A stretch of 64,000 bases of DNA from Kribbella turkmenica (lineage in GTDB: Bacteria; Actinomycetota; Actinomycetes; Propionibacteriales; Kribbellaceae), in the NCBI RefSeq assembly GCF_004348725.1, contig NZ_SMKR01000002.1, positions 46,057-110,056 of the forward strand, given 5' to 3'. A program made the position numbers and the translations under genes. How positions within the stretch are numbered: position 1 is the stretch's first letter; each line of letters starts with the position of its first letter. The notes under the pieces were generated by a model. That model worked only from the letters and a program-made list of their open reading frames with translations, did no database searches and had not been told where the DNA came from. Positions 42,488-50,813 of this stretch are shown piece after piece.

Positions 42488-43192
42488 GTGACCAGAACAG
42501 TGCTCGCCGTCGGAGCGCACATCGGCGACATGGACCTGACCGCCGGACCGACCCTGGCCAAACTGGTGCTGGAAGGCGCCGACGCCACGATCGTCGCGCT
42601 GACCCCGGGCGAACGCGGCCACCCGCGGCTGCCGCCGTCGGAGTACAAGAAGCAGAAGATCGCCGAGGGCGAGGCGTTCGCGACCGCCATCGGTGCCGAC
42701 TTCATCGTTCTCGACCACAGCGACGGCTTCCTGCCCGACACCGACGACGTCGCCGCGGAACTCGCCGCGGTCATCCGGGAGAAGCAGCCGGACACGCTGA
42801 TCACCCACTGGAAGCACAGCATCCACCGCGACCACGAACACGCCGCGAGCCTGACCGAACGCGCCCGCTTCCTGGCCGGCCTCCCGATGGAGCCCGCGGA
42901 CGGCGTCGACGGACCGCGGCACTCGGTCCGCTCGGTCCTGCACGCCGAGAACTGGGAGGACATGGAAGGCTTCCACCCCTCCCTGTACGTCCCCATCCCG
43001 GACGAGGCCTTCTACCGCTGGGTCTCCGCCATCCGCCACCAGGCCTTCGCCCGCGGCGAAACCTACGGCTTCCGCTACATCGACTACTACACGGCCCTCA
43101 TGACCACCCGGGGCTGCCTGGCCGGCTACCCCCGGGCCTGCGCCTTCCACACCAAGGGAACCCCCGAGATCACCAAACTCGCCGGCCCCTAG
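42488..43192 (+). CDS. PIG-L deacetylase-family protein with altered metal motif
   Basis: 234 residues, PIG-L/MshB fold. The usual AHPDD(E) motif appears as AHIGDMD (10-16): zinc ligands His11 and Asp14 are kept, but the catalytic-base Asp of MshB is Gly13. The second zinc motif HSIHRDHEHAA is intact. Expected reaction is de-N-acetylation of an amino sugar; activity is uncertain because of the changed base. GTG 42488 has GAGGAG 6 nt upstream and is preferred to TTG 42482. Last gene of the namZ operon. Confidence 0.75.
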   Translation: MTRTVLAVGAHIGDMDLTAGPTLAKLVLEGADATIVALTPGERGHPRLPPSEYKKQKIAEGEAFATAIGADFIVLDHSDGFLPDTDDVAAELAAVIREKQPDTLITHWKHSIHRDHEHAASLTERARFLAGLPMEPADGVDGPRHSVRSVLHAENWEDMEGFHPSLYVPIPDEAFYRWVSAIRHQAFARGETYGFRYIDYYTALMTTRGCLAGYPRACAFHTKGTPEITKLAGP

Positions 43193-43340
43193 CCGGTCCC
43201 ACGACCTCCCGTAACGACCCCACGCGGCATCCGATGCTGGCCGGAGCAGGCATCGACTCACCGCAGCCAGCGGCGGCCCGATCGGCCTGGGGATCCAGGT
43301 TGCCAAGTCCCAGCTCGGCTAACTGCCGCGCATCCGGCGG

Positions 43341-44417
43341 TCAGGCTCGGCTGTCTCTGGCTTCGGTGTAAGCCTCGCGCAGTATTGCCAGGAGGTCGTC
43401 GTCATAGGCGACCTTGATGTAGTTGCCTCTGCCGATCTCGTTCGGAGCCATCGAATCCAGTTTGGCGAGCGTGGTGGGCGCTTCCTGTTCGAACACAGTG
43501 CGGTACGGCGAGATGTACGGGCCCTTGTCATTCCAGATCGAAATCATGCCGCGCGTCTGACCGGGCAGCCGTGGATTGAGTACCCATCGGACCTTGCCGA
43601 TCGAGGTATAGAGCGTCGCAAGCTGATCGCGCTCCAGTTCGCGCGCCCACTCCAACAGGCGGCGCAGGACCGCCTGCTGCCCGGCAGGCGCGCTCGCGAT
43701 GGTCTCGGCGAATGCGTCCGAGCCCCGAACTATCTCGGTCGCCGGCGCCGGTTTACTCGTACCGGCTAGCTCCGCCGTCAGCTGTGACCGGTCCGGTTCG
43801 ATCAACTGCGGGACGAGAATGCGTTGGCCGGAAACCTCGTACGCGGTCACGACAACCAGATCGAGCTCCAACCGGTCACTCGTCATGTCCTGCAGATACC
43901 CGACGAGGTCGACCAGATCGTCCGGCGCCTCGTCGAGCACGATCACCGCCCGCAGACGTCCTTCGGTCAACGCATCATCGAACAGAGTCTGGAACCTCTC
44001 CTCGTCAAAGCTCGGATCCGCCTCGGCGGCCGACTTGGCTGCGTTGGCGATTGAGCCGTAGCCGCGCTCATCGAGGTAGCTGCGCAGTATCGTGTTCAGC
44101 CCGTTGGCGTCGAGACGGCGCAGATATGCGGCGTACCCGAGCACCTGCGTCAGCGACTTCCGGCGGTCGGTGTTCGACGCGAGCTTGATCTCGATCACGA
44201 CCGGTCGTCCGGTCTCGACCTCCACCGCGAGCAGGTCTGCGCGCTCCCGCCCGCAGTTGACCTCTCGGCCGACCACCGCGAGCCGAGGCGAGCCGGCCAG
44301 GGGCAGCATGGCCGGTGTGTCCTCGATCAGTCCATGCAAGTCCGCTTCACTCACGAAACCGATTGCAGCCAGTGGGCGCCAGCGCCCCTCTCCGCCCTGG
44401 CTCCAAACACCCGCCAT
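43341..44417 (-). CDS. orphan PD-(D/E)XK nuclease-like protein (NucS-like core)
   Basis: 358 residues. Residues 50-105 carry a RecB/NucS-type nuclease core: Asp61 in RADLLAVE, E76-I-K78 in VVIEIKLASN and Gln91 with a downstream Tyr in TQVLGYAAY. Spacing between Asp, ExK and Gln is nearly that of NucS at 22821. The remaining 250 residues have no family I know; the C-terminal half (KVRWVLNPRLPGQTRGMISI region) could bind nucleic acid. GGGAGG precedes ATG 44417. It is alone, on the minus strand, with no methylase, helicase or toxin neighbour. Function unknown; DNA repair or defence are the options. Confidence 0.6.
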   Translation of the reverse strand: MAGVWSQGGEGRWRPLAAIGFVSEADLHGLIEDTPAMLPLAGSPRLAVVGREVNCGRERADLLAVEVETGRPVVIEIKLASNTDRRKSLTQVLGYAAYLRRLDANGLNTILRSYLDERGYGSIANAAKSAAEADPSFDEERFQTLFDDALTEGRLRAVIVLDEAPDDLVDLVGYLQDMTSDRLELDLVVVTAYEVSGQRILVPQLIEPDRSQLTAELAGTSKPAPATEIVRGSDAFAETIASAPAGQQAVLRRLLEWARELERDQLATLYTSIGKVRWVLNPRLPGQTRGMISIWNDKGPYISPYRTVFEQEAPTTLAKLDSMAPNEIGRGNYIKVAYDDDLLAILREAYTEARDSRA

Positions 44418-44738
44418 ACGTTCCTCCCTAAGCCGTCGGCGCCCTCAGGCTAAATGAGCGGTCCGTCGGTCCCAAGTGTCGTAGCCGATCATTCGGGTTG
44501 AGCACCGTTGGGTCTCGCGGTACTGCGTTTGCAGGTGATCGTCGAGGCACGTTGACGTCATGCGGCTGGAACTGTCCACCGGTCGGTTGAAGTGAGGCGC
44601 TGCACGGGAGGCGGTTGATGGCGGGCAATGAGGCCCGCAGATGAGCGGCGGCAGCCGCCCGCGGCGGGTGGGTGGAGCGGGCGTCCGGTACGCGACGTAG
44701 GAGCGGGGTAGCGGACGCGTGGGCGGTCCACGCACCTC
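44418..44738. other. 321-bp intergenic stretch, no gene
   Basis: No reading frame with coding character; the only longer one is a proline/arginine-rich minus-strand frame. It holds the promoter side of the nuclease gene and a hairpin (44621-44638) downstream of the AI-2E family gene. Confidence 0.6.
44621..44638 (-). terminator. hairpin downstream of the AI-2E family gene
   Basis: GCGGGC-AATGAG-GCCCGC, perfect 6-bp stem about 100 bp after the stop; no T-run, so possibly an intrinsic-like or processing hairpin. Confidence 0.35.
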
Positions 44739-46112
44739 CTACGACGCGTCGGCCTTGCGGACCCAGACTTCTCGGATGATGAGGAGGATGGCGGCGGCGG
44801 AGGGGATGGCCAGGAGGGCGCCGACCACGCCGAGCAGGGCGCCGCCGAGGAGGGCGGCGATGACGGTGACCGCGCCGGGGATGTCCACGGCCCGGCGCAT
44901 GATGCGCGGAGCGATGACGTAGTTCTCGATCTGCTGGTAGACGATGCCGTACGCCAGGCAGGCGACGCCGGTCCACAGGCCCATGGTGAAGCCGATGAGG
45001 GCGACGACGACGACGCCGATCAGGCCGCCGACCATCGGGATGAAGGCGGTGAACATGACCACGATCGCCAGCGCCAGGGCGTACTCCCGCAGCCCGACGA
45101 TCTGCAGGAACACGAACATGAAGAAGCCGGCGCAGGCCGCGACCAGGAACTGGCCGCTGACGTAGCCGCCGACCCGGCTGAGGACCTCGTCGCCGAGGAT
45201 CGAGACCCGGGGACGGCGGCTGGCCGGGACCAGGCTGTACGCCGCCCGCTTCACCGACGGCAGCGACGCCAGGAAGTACAGCGTCAGGATGAGGATCGTG
45301 AACGCGGAGAACAACGCGTTCGCCACCACCCGGCTGACGCCGAGGATGCCGCCGAACGCGCGCTGTGCGAGCGCCGGGTCCTGGACGTAGTCCTGGGCCT
45401 TCTGGATGAACTGGTAGCGCTCGTTGAGCTCGTTGAGCGTCCGCGACTTCGTCAGCAGGTCGAGCCAGTCGGGCGCGTTCCTGATCAGGCTGTTGATCTG
45501 GTCGGTGACGACGGGGACGATCGCGAACCCGACGCCGGCCACCGCGAGGATCATCAGCAGGAAGACGACGCCGACGGACAGCCCGCGCTTCAGGCCGCGG
45601 CGCATGAACCACTCGACCAGCGGGTTCAGGCCGACCGCGATGAACATCGAGACCAGCAGCAGGATCAGGACCGAGCGGGCCTGGCCGAGCGCGTTCCACA
45701 GCCCCCAGGCGACGAGTACGCCGAGGGCCGCGAAGAAACCGAACATGAACGGGTTCGACCGCCGCAGCGGCGGACCCGGCAGCCCCATGCCGGTGTCGGG
45801 GTGCCGCTCGTCGATCAGTAGTTCGCCGGCCAGGTTCTCGTCCTGGGCGGCAACGGTCAGGGCCGAGCGGCCGGCCTTGCGCGCGGCGACCTCCGCGTCG
45901 TCCGCCGAGTCGTCGGCCTGGTCGGCCGCGGAGTCGGCGTCCCCGGCCGAGTCGTCGGCCTCCGCGGCGGAGCGCTCGGCGGACTGTGCCGATGTCTCGG
46001 CCTGCTCGGCGGCGGCTGCGGCCTCCGCGGCGGCGGCCCGGGCCTCGCGGGCGGCTTCGGCGAGGTCCTGCCCGGGCGTCGCTGTGGAGTTTTCGTCGCC
46101 GGGTGGCGTCAC
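44739..46112 (-). CDS. AI-2E-family (UPF0118) membrane transporter with long N-terminal extension
   Basis: 457 residues. Residues 1-120 are alanine/glutamate/aspartate-rich and helical (AEAAREARAAAAEAAAAAEQ and similar), likely coiled coil, unlike most family members. Residues about 120-450 are the eight-TM AI-2E module (NPFMFGFFAALGVLVAW, GLNPLVEWFMRRGLK, TAFIPMVGGLIG, LLGVVGALLAIP). The family includes proton/sodium-linked transporters; AI-2 export is unproven. GTG 46112 overlaps the DivIVA-type gene stop by 4 nt, so the two are coupled. Confidence 0.83.
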   Translation of the reverse strand: MTPPGDENSTATPGQDLAEAAREARAAAAEAAAAAEQAETSAQSAERSAAEADDSAGDADSAADQADDSADDAEVAARKAGRSALTVAAQDENLAGELLIDERHPDTGMGLPGPPLRRSNPFMFGFFAALGVLVAWGLWNALGQARSVLILLLVSMFIAVGLNPLVEWFMRRGLKRGLSVGVVFLLMILAVAGVGFAIVPVVTDQINSLIRNAPDWLDLLTKSRTLNELNERYQFIQKAQDYVQDPALAQRAFGGILGVSRVVANALFSAFTILILTLYFLASLPSVKRAAYSLVPASRRPRVSILGDEVLSRVGGYVSGQFLVAACAGFFMFVFLQIVGLREYALALAIVVMFTAFIPMVGGLIGVVVVALIGFTMGLWTGVACLAYGIVYQQIENYVIAPRIMRRAVDIPGAVTVIAALLGGALLGVVGALLAIPSAAAILLIIREVWVRKADAS

Positions 46113-47722
46113 ATCTTGTCCTTCGGGGATCGCGAGCCGGCAGCGGCCTCGTCCGGCTTCTCGTCGTCGGCGGGCTCCTTGCCGGCTTTGGTGGCCACGG
46201 CGTCCGGAACCGCCTGCACCCGAGTCTCCTCGTCGGCGAGGTCACTCAGCCGGAACTCGTCGATCCTGGTCGAGTCGGCCGGCTCGTCGTCGGTTTCCAC
46301 GGGACCGCCGGCGGTCTTGCTCGCCAGCTCGCCGGCGTCCTTGGCGTCCACCCGCAGGCCGGTGTCGATCCGGGTCTCGTCCACGCGCGCCTCACCCGCG
46401 CCGGCGCCGACGAACGGGCTGGCCCCGGTGAACGGGCCGTCGTCGTCCTCGTCCTCGTCGTACGACGAGTCGTCCTTGGCCTTCGGCGCGAACGGGCTGT
46501 CCGCCGCCGGTACGGCGTCCCGCGGCGCGAACGGACTGCCCGCCGGCGCCACCGTCTCGGCCGGCGGCGCGAACGCCGCAGCCACGGGCTCGGCCGCCGC
46601 CGCTGCCGCCGGCGCCGCCGGGGGAGGCGTCTGCGGCCGGGCGAACGGGTTCACGTACGCCGGCGCCGCCGTCTCGGAGTCGAGCTCCGCGGCCTGCCGG
46701 GCGATGTTGCTGGCGATCTCGTTCAGCCCGGCGATCTGGGTGAGGATGCCGTCGCGGCGCTTGGCCAGCCGCTCGGTCTCGCGGGCGACGATCGTGCGCG
46801 ACCGCTCGGCCTCGTCGGCGGCGCTGGCCAGCTCGGCCTCGGAGCGGGTCCGCGCGGTGGCCAGCAGCTGCTCGGCCTCGCGGCGTGCGCGGCTGAGGGT
46901 CCGCTCGGCCGACTCCTCAGCCCCGGCGCGGATCTTGCGGGCCTGCTCGGTCGCCTCGGCGACCCGCCGCTCGGAGGCCTCGGCGGCCTCGCGCATCTGG
47001 GTGGTCAAATTCTCGGTGTCGGCCGCGATCTGCTGGTGCTTGTCGGCCAGCTCCTTGGCCTGCTGCTCGCGCTCGTCGGCGAGCCGGGCCCGGAGGGCGG
47101 CGGACTCGCGCTGGATCGCGGTCCGGATCTTCTCGGCCTCGTGCAGCGCGCCGTTCTTCAGCGTGCTGGCCTGGGACTCAGCGGTCAGCATCAGCTGCTC
47201 GGCCTTGCGCCGGGCGGTCTGCAGCACCTCGGCGGCCTCGGTCTCCGCGGTCCGGCGGATCTCGGCGGCGTCGCCCTCGGCCGTCCGGCGCAGGCTGTCG
47301 GCCTCGGTCAGCGCGACCGAGCGGATGTCCTCGGCCTCCCGCTCACCGGTCGCCCGGGCCGCGGCCGCCTCCTTGGCCGCGGTGGCCCGCAGCTCGTCCG
47401 CCTCCCGGCGAGCCTCCTCAAGAGCCTCGGACGCCTGGTCCTGGGCGAGCCGGAGGATTTGCGCCGCGCGATCGCCGAGACCGGCGTACGACGGGTTGGC
47501 GCTGGCCTCGAGCTGCCGCCGGGTCTCCTCGAGCTGACGCTGCAGGGGAGCAACGCCGCCCTGGAGCTCGTCGGCCCGGTTCCGTGCCTCGACGAGTTGC
47601 ATCTCCAGCGCGCGGACGTAGTCGTCCACCGCCTGCTTGTCGTACCCACGGCGACTGACCGGGAATCCCCCGGCCGCGGTCGCCGTACGGTCGAAGAACG
47701 GCAGGCTCGACTCGTCAGGCAT
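46109..47722 (-). CDS. DivIVA-domain coiled-coil polar scaffold (Scy/FilP type)
   Basis: 537 residues. DivIVA-like N-terminus SRRGYDKQAVDDYVRALEMQ (about residues 23-42), then about 330 residues of heptad-rich coiled coil (EALEEARREADELRATAAKE and many similar), then a Pro/Ala-rich tail and acidic stretch (DDSSYDEDEDDDGP). This is the organisation of Scy/DivIVA-type apical-growth organisers. It is translationally coupled to a membrane transporter gene, which may be recruited to the scaffold through its own coiled-coil extension (inference). Confidence 0.78.
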   Translation of the reverse strand: MPDESSLPFFDRTATAAGGFPVSRRGYDKQAVDDYVRALEMQLVEARNRADELQGGVAPLQRQLEETRRQLEASANPSYAGLGDRAAQILRLAQDQASEALEEARREADELRATAAKEAAAARATGEREAEDIRSVALTEADSLRRTAEGDAAEIRRTAETEAAEVLQTARRKAEQLMLTAESQASTLKNGALHEAEKIRTAIQRESAALRARLADEREQQAKELADKHQQIAADTENLTTQMREAAEASERRVAEATEQARKIRAGAEESAERTLSRARREAEQLLATARTRSEAELASAADEAERSRTIVARETERLAKRRDGILTQIAGLNEIASNIARQAAELDSETAAPAYVNPFARPQTPPPAAPAAAAAAEPVAAAFAPPAETVAPAGSPFAPRDAVPAADSPFAPKAKDDSSYDEDEDDDGPFTGASPFVGAGAGEARVDETRIDTGLRVDAKDAGELASKTAGGPVETDDEPADSTRIDEFRLSDLADEETRVQAVPDAVATKAGKEPADDEKPDEAAAGSRSPKDKM

Positions 47723-47815
47723 TTCCCGAGATTCCCTTCTGGCGGCTCATGGTGAATCCCCACCTTAAGCCTGTCAGAACCGGGCGTAACCGGCCAATCC
47801 GGCTCTGGGGACAAA

Positions 47816-49147
47816 CTACCTGTTGCGGAAGCGATTGATCGCGTCCGCGTGCTGTTCCCGCAGCGCCGTGTTCCGAACCCCGAGACCTTCGGTCGGCGCG
47901 AGCGTCAGCACGCCGACCTTCCCCTGGTGGAGGTTGCGATGGACGTCGTACGCCGCCTGCGCGGTCTCCTCCAGCGGGTACACCTTGCTGACGGTCGGGT
48001 GGACCATGCCCTTGGCAATCAACCGGTTCGCCTCCCAGGCCTCGCGGTAGTTGGCGAAATGGGAGCCGATGATCCGTTTGAGATTCATCCACAGGTAGCG
48101 GTTGTCGTACTCGTGCAGGAAGCCGGACGTCGACGCGCAGGTCACGATCGTGCCGCCGCGGCGGGCGACGTACACCGACGCCCCGAACGTCTCCCGGCCC
48201 GGGTGCTCGAAGACGATGTCCGGGTCGTCGCCGCCGGTGAGCTCCCGGATCCGGGCGCCGAACCGCTTCCACTCCAACTGGTCCTGGGTGGTCTCGTCCT
48301 TCCAGAACCGGTAGCCCTCGGCCGACCGGTCGATGATCAGCGAGGCGCCCATGGCGCGGCAGATCTCCGCCTTCTCCGGGGACGACACCACGCACACCGG
48401 GATCGCGCCGCCGTTCAGCGCGAACTGCGTCGCGTACGACCCCAGCCCGCCGGACGCGCCCCAGATCAGGACAACGTCGCCCTGCTTCATGTTCGCGCCG
48501 TTGGCCGAGACGAGTTGCCGGTACGCCGTGCTGTTCACCAGCCCCGGTGACGCGGCCTCCTCCCAGGTGAGGTGGTCCGGCTTCGGCATCAGCTGGTTCG
48601 ACTTCACCAGCGCGAGCTCGGCCAGCCCGCCGAAGTTCGTCTCGAAGCCCCAGATCCGCTGCTCGGAGTCGAGCATGGTGTCGTTGTGCCCGTCCGGCGA
48701 CTCCAGCTCGACCGACAGGCAGTGCGCCACCACCTCGTCGCCCGGCTGCCACGCGTTCACCCCGGGTCCGGTGCGCAGTACGACGCCGGCCAGGTCGGAG
48801 CCGACCACGTGGTACGGCAGGTCGTGGCGCGCGGTCAGCGGGGACAACTTCCCGTACCGCTTCAGGAACGAGAACGTCGACACCGGCTCGAAGATCGACG
48901 TCCAGACGGTGTTGTAGTTGATCGCGCTCGCCATCACCGCGACCAGGGCCTCGCCCGGTCCGAGCTCCGGCGTCGGGACGTCGTCGAGGTGGAGGCTCTT
49001 GCGCGGATCCTTCTCCTTGCTGTCCAGACCCTCGAACAAGGTCGCCTCGTCGGCGTGCACGGTGATGCCGCGGTAATGGTCCGGGACGTCGAGCGCACCG
49101 ACGGCGGCGGTGTCACCGGACAGGATCGCGTCGAGGATCTGCTTCAC
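47816..49147 (-). CDS. ccr: crotonyl-CoA carboxylase/reductase
   Basis: 443 residues, MDR superfamily. Reductively carboxylates crotonyl-CoA to ethylmalonyl-CoA with NADPH. The four residues known to bind CO2 in the K. setae enzyme (N81, F170, E171, H365) appear here as N79 (AINYNT), F168 and E169 (WGFET) and H363 (GSHFANY), a constant offset of 2. GTG 49147 with CAGGAGGT 5-6 nt upstream. Together with thiolase, hydroxybutyryl-CoA dehydrogenase, epimerase and MeaA, all in this window, it starts the ethylmalonyl-CoA route or supplies ethylmalonyl-CoA. Confidence 0.95.
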   Translation of the reverse strand: MKQILDAILSGDTAAVGALDVPDHYRGITVHADEATLFEGLDSKEKDPRKSLHLDDVPTPELGPGEALVAVMASAINYNTVWTSIFEPVSTFSFLKRYGKLSPLTARHDLPYHVVGSDLAGVVLRTGPGVNAWQPGDEVVAHCLSVELESPDGHNDTMLDSEQRIWGFETNFGGLAELALVKSNQLMPKPDHLTWEEAASPGLVNSTAYRQLVSANGANMKQGDVVLIWGASGGLGSYATQFALNGGAIPVCVVSSPEKAEICRAMGASLIIDRSAEGYRFWKDETTQDQLEWKRFGARIRELTGGDDPDIVFEHPGRETFGASVYVARRGGTIVTCASTSGFLHEYDNRYLWMNLKRIIGSHFANYREAWEANRLIAKGMVHPTVSKVYPLEETAQAAYDVHRNLHQGKVGVLTLAPTEGLGVRNTALREQHADAINRFRNR

Positions 49148-49283
49148 GTCGTACCTCCTGGAGCGGCGGTCTGGGTGAGCGGAACTTACCGCTGAGTATG
49201 CACGTCTGGCTGTGCCTTGTGACACAGCGAGGTGCGGTTGAGACGACCGTCACTGCTCCAGTCCACCGTTGTCAGTGGTCTTA

Positions 49284-50186
49284 TCAGCGGAGGCGGGTGT
49301 GCAGCCTGACCTGGGTGAAGCCGTCACCCGATCTCAGCTGGACCAGGTCGCACAGCTGGTTGGCCAGCCAGACGCCGCGGCCGCCGAGCCCGTCGAGCGG
49401 CGGCAGCACCCGGCCGACCAGCAGGTCGTCGATCCGGCCGTGGTCGGCCACGTCGCAGATCAGCGAGCCGTCGGCGACCCACACGGTCAACGTCCCGCGC
49501 CCGCCGCCGAAGCGGATGCTGTTCGTGCAGATCTCGTGCAGCGCGAGCGCCAGGTCGTCCAGCCGGTCCCGCGAGACGCCGTACGACGACGCCTGCGCGT
49601 TCACCCACTGCCGGACGTGCCCGAGATCGGCGAGTCCGAACTCCCACCGCTCGGCCCGGTCCGGTACGTCGCTCAGCGCCGTACGGAACGCCTTTTCCGC
49701 AACGGCTTCCGCGCCGGAGTGGGTGGCGGTCGGGTCGATGCCGACGGCGGTCTCGTACGGACAGAGCAGCCGGAAGTCCTTGTCGCCGGCGAACGCGACG
49801 CCGAGCAGCGCCTCGTGCAGGACGGCCTCGTCGTACTCGTCCGCGTTCCGGCCCGCGTACGCCGGCTCGCCGAGGCCGCGGACCGGGCGGCCCGGATGCC
49901 GCTCGAGGGCGTCCCGCCACAGCGGGATCAGCCGGGCCGGGTTGCGGCCGGCCTGGGTCATGTCGATGAAACCGACCTGGTCGCCCTCCGGCCCGAGGGC
50001 CTCACGCAGGGCGACGATCCGGGCCGGTGGCAGGGCAGCCACGACTGCCTCACCCATTGCCAGGCCGTCGCGGACGAAGGGTGTCGCGAGCCGCACGAAC
50101 TCCTCGTCCGATCCGTAGACGAAGGCGCCGTGCTGGAACCCGGTCGGCACACCGTCCAGAGATCCGGTGGCGCTGCTCCTCAGCAC
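49284..50186 (-). CDS. MEDS-domain/ATPase anti-sigma regulatory protein (RsbA-like)
   Basis: 300 residues. N-terminal MEDS sensory domain (GFQHGAFVYGSDEEFV, RIVALREALG) and C-terminal HATPase domain of the anti-sigma type (LALALHEICTNSIRFGGG, VADHGRIDDLLVG, GLGGRGVWLANQL). It lacks a phospho-acceptor His region, as in RsbW/RsbA-like regulators. GTG 50186 is supported by a -10 box 6 nt upstream. Could act on a STAS partner such as the protein at 1451; no proof. Confidence 0.78.
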   Translation of the reverse strand: MLRSSATGSLDGVPTGFQHGAFVYGSDEEFVRLATPFVRDGLAMGEAVVAALPPARIVALREALGPEGDQVGFIDMTQAGRNPARLIPLWRDALERHPGRPVRGLGEPAYAGRNADEYDEAVLHEALLGVAFAGDKDFRLLCPYETAVGIDPTATHSGAEAVAEKAFRTALSDVPDRAERWEFGLADLGHVRQWVNAQASSYGVSRDRLDDLALALHEICTNSIRFGGGRGTLTVWVADGSLICDVADHGRIDDLLVGRVLPPLDGLGGRGVWLANQLCDLVQLRSGDGFTQVRLHTRLR

Positions 50187-50192
50187 CCGAAC

Positions 50193-50198
50193 AGCGTA
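50193..50198 (-). promoter_or_regulatory. -10 element of the RsbA-like gene
   Basis: TACGCT on the minus strand, 6 nt before GTG 50186; no Shine-Dalgarno. It fixes the start in a long open frame. Confidence 0.45.
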
Positions 50199-50272
50199 GT
50201 CCGCGATTCGCCGCTCGGCATGGGTTCGGCGCGTGCCGTCACCGCCTGTGGGAGGCCGGTGACAGCGAGGTT

Positions 50273-50716
50273 TCACAACTGTGCGGGCTCGACCAGCTCG
50301 ACCAGGACGCCGCCGGCCGACTTCGGGTGCACGAAGTTGACCCGCGACCCGGCGGTGCCGCGCTTCGGTTCGTCGTACAGCAACCGCGCGCCGCGCTCCC
50401 GCAGCGTCGCCGACACCGCGTCGAGGTCGCGCACCCGGTAGGCGAGCTGCTGGATGCCCGGCCCGCGCTGGTCGAGGAACTTCGCGATCGGCGACGCGTC
50501 CGACAGTGGCGCCAGCAGCTGGATCGACGACCCCGAGCCGCCCACCGACAGCATCGCCTCCCGGACGCCCTGCTCCTCGTTGACCTCCTCGTGCGCGACG
50601 GTCATCCCGAACACGTCGGCGTAGTACCGGACGGCCTCGTCGAAGTCGGCCACGGCGATACCCACGTGGTCGATCGCCTCGAACAAGCCGGTCGTGGTGG
50701 CGGTGGGGTGGTCCAT
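50273..50716 (-). CDS. mce: methylmalonyl/ethylmalonyl-CoA epimerase
   Basis: 147 residues, vicinal-oxygen-chelate fold. Metal/catalytic residues visible: His in IDHVGIAVAD, Glu/Gln in IQLLAPLSD, His in NFVHPKSAGGVLVELVEP. Racemises 2-methylmalonyl- and 2-ethylmalonyl-CoA, required between Ccr and MeaA. Divergent from the AMP-dependent ligase with a 97-bp intergenic that holds a short tandem repeat. Confidence 0.92.
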   Translation of the reverse strand: MDHPTATTTGLFEAIDHVGIAVADFDEAVRYYADVFGMTVAHEEVNEEQGVREAMLSVGGSGSSIQLLAPLSDASPIAKFLDQRGPGIQQLAYRVRDLDAVSATLRERGARLLYDEPKRGTAGSRVNFVHPKSAGGVLVELVEPAQL

Positions 50717-50764
50717 GACGCCAGGGTGGCCCAGCCGCCCGGACGAAGCCAATCGAAAGTGGCC

Positions 50765-50806
50765 GATGCGACACCGCCCCGATGCGACACCGCCCCGATG
50801 CGACAC
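50765..50806. repeat. 16-bp tandem repeat (2.6 copies) in the mce/ligase promoter gap
   Basis: Units GATGCGACACCGCCCC at 50765-50780 and 50781-50796, with GATGCGACAC at 50797-50806. It lies in the divergent promoter region, and each unit could be a binding-site iteron. Confidence 0.75.
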
Positions 50807-50813
50807 TGGGGAG

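Noticed and set aside
44445..44735. 96-codon frame in the 321-bp gap
   Set aside because: Proline/arginine/serine-rich with no conserved pattern and no ribosome-binding site; counted as intergenic.
44739..46112. Autoinducer-2 exporter
   Set aside because: Only the family name points there; no LuxS or related gene is seen and the family has other functions.
50765..50806. CRISPR array
   Set aside because: Repeats are directly adjacent without spacers, only 2.6 copies of 16 bp, and no cas genes.
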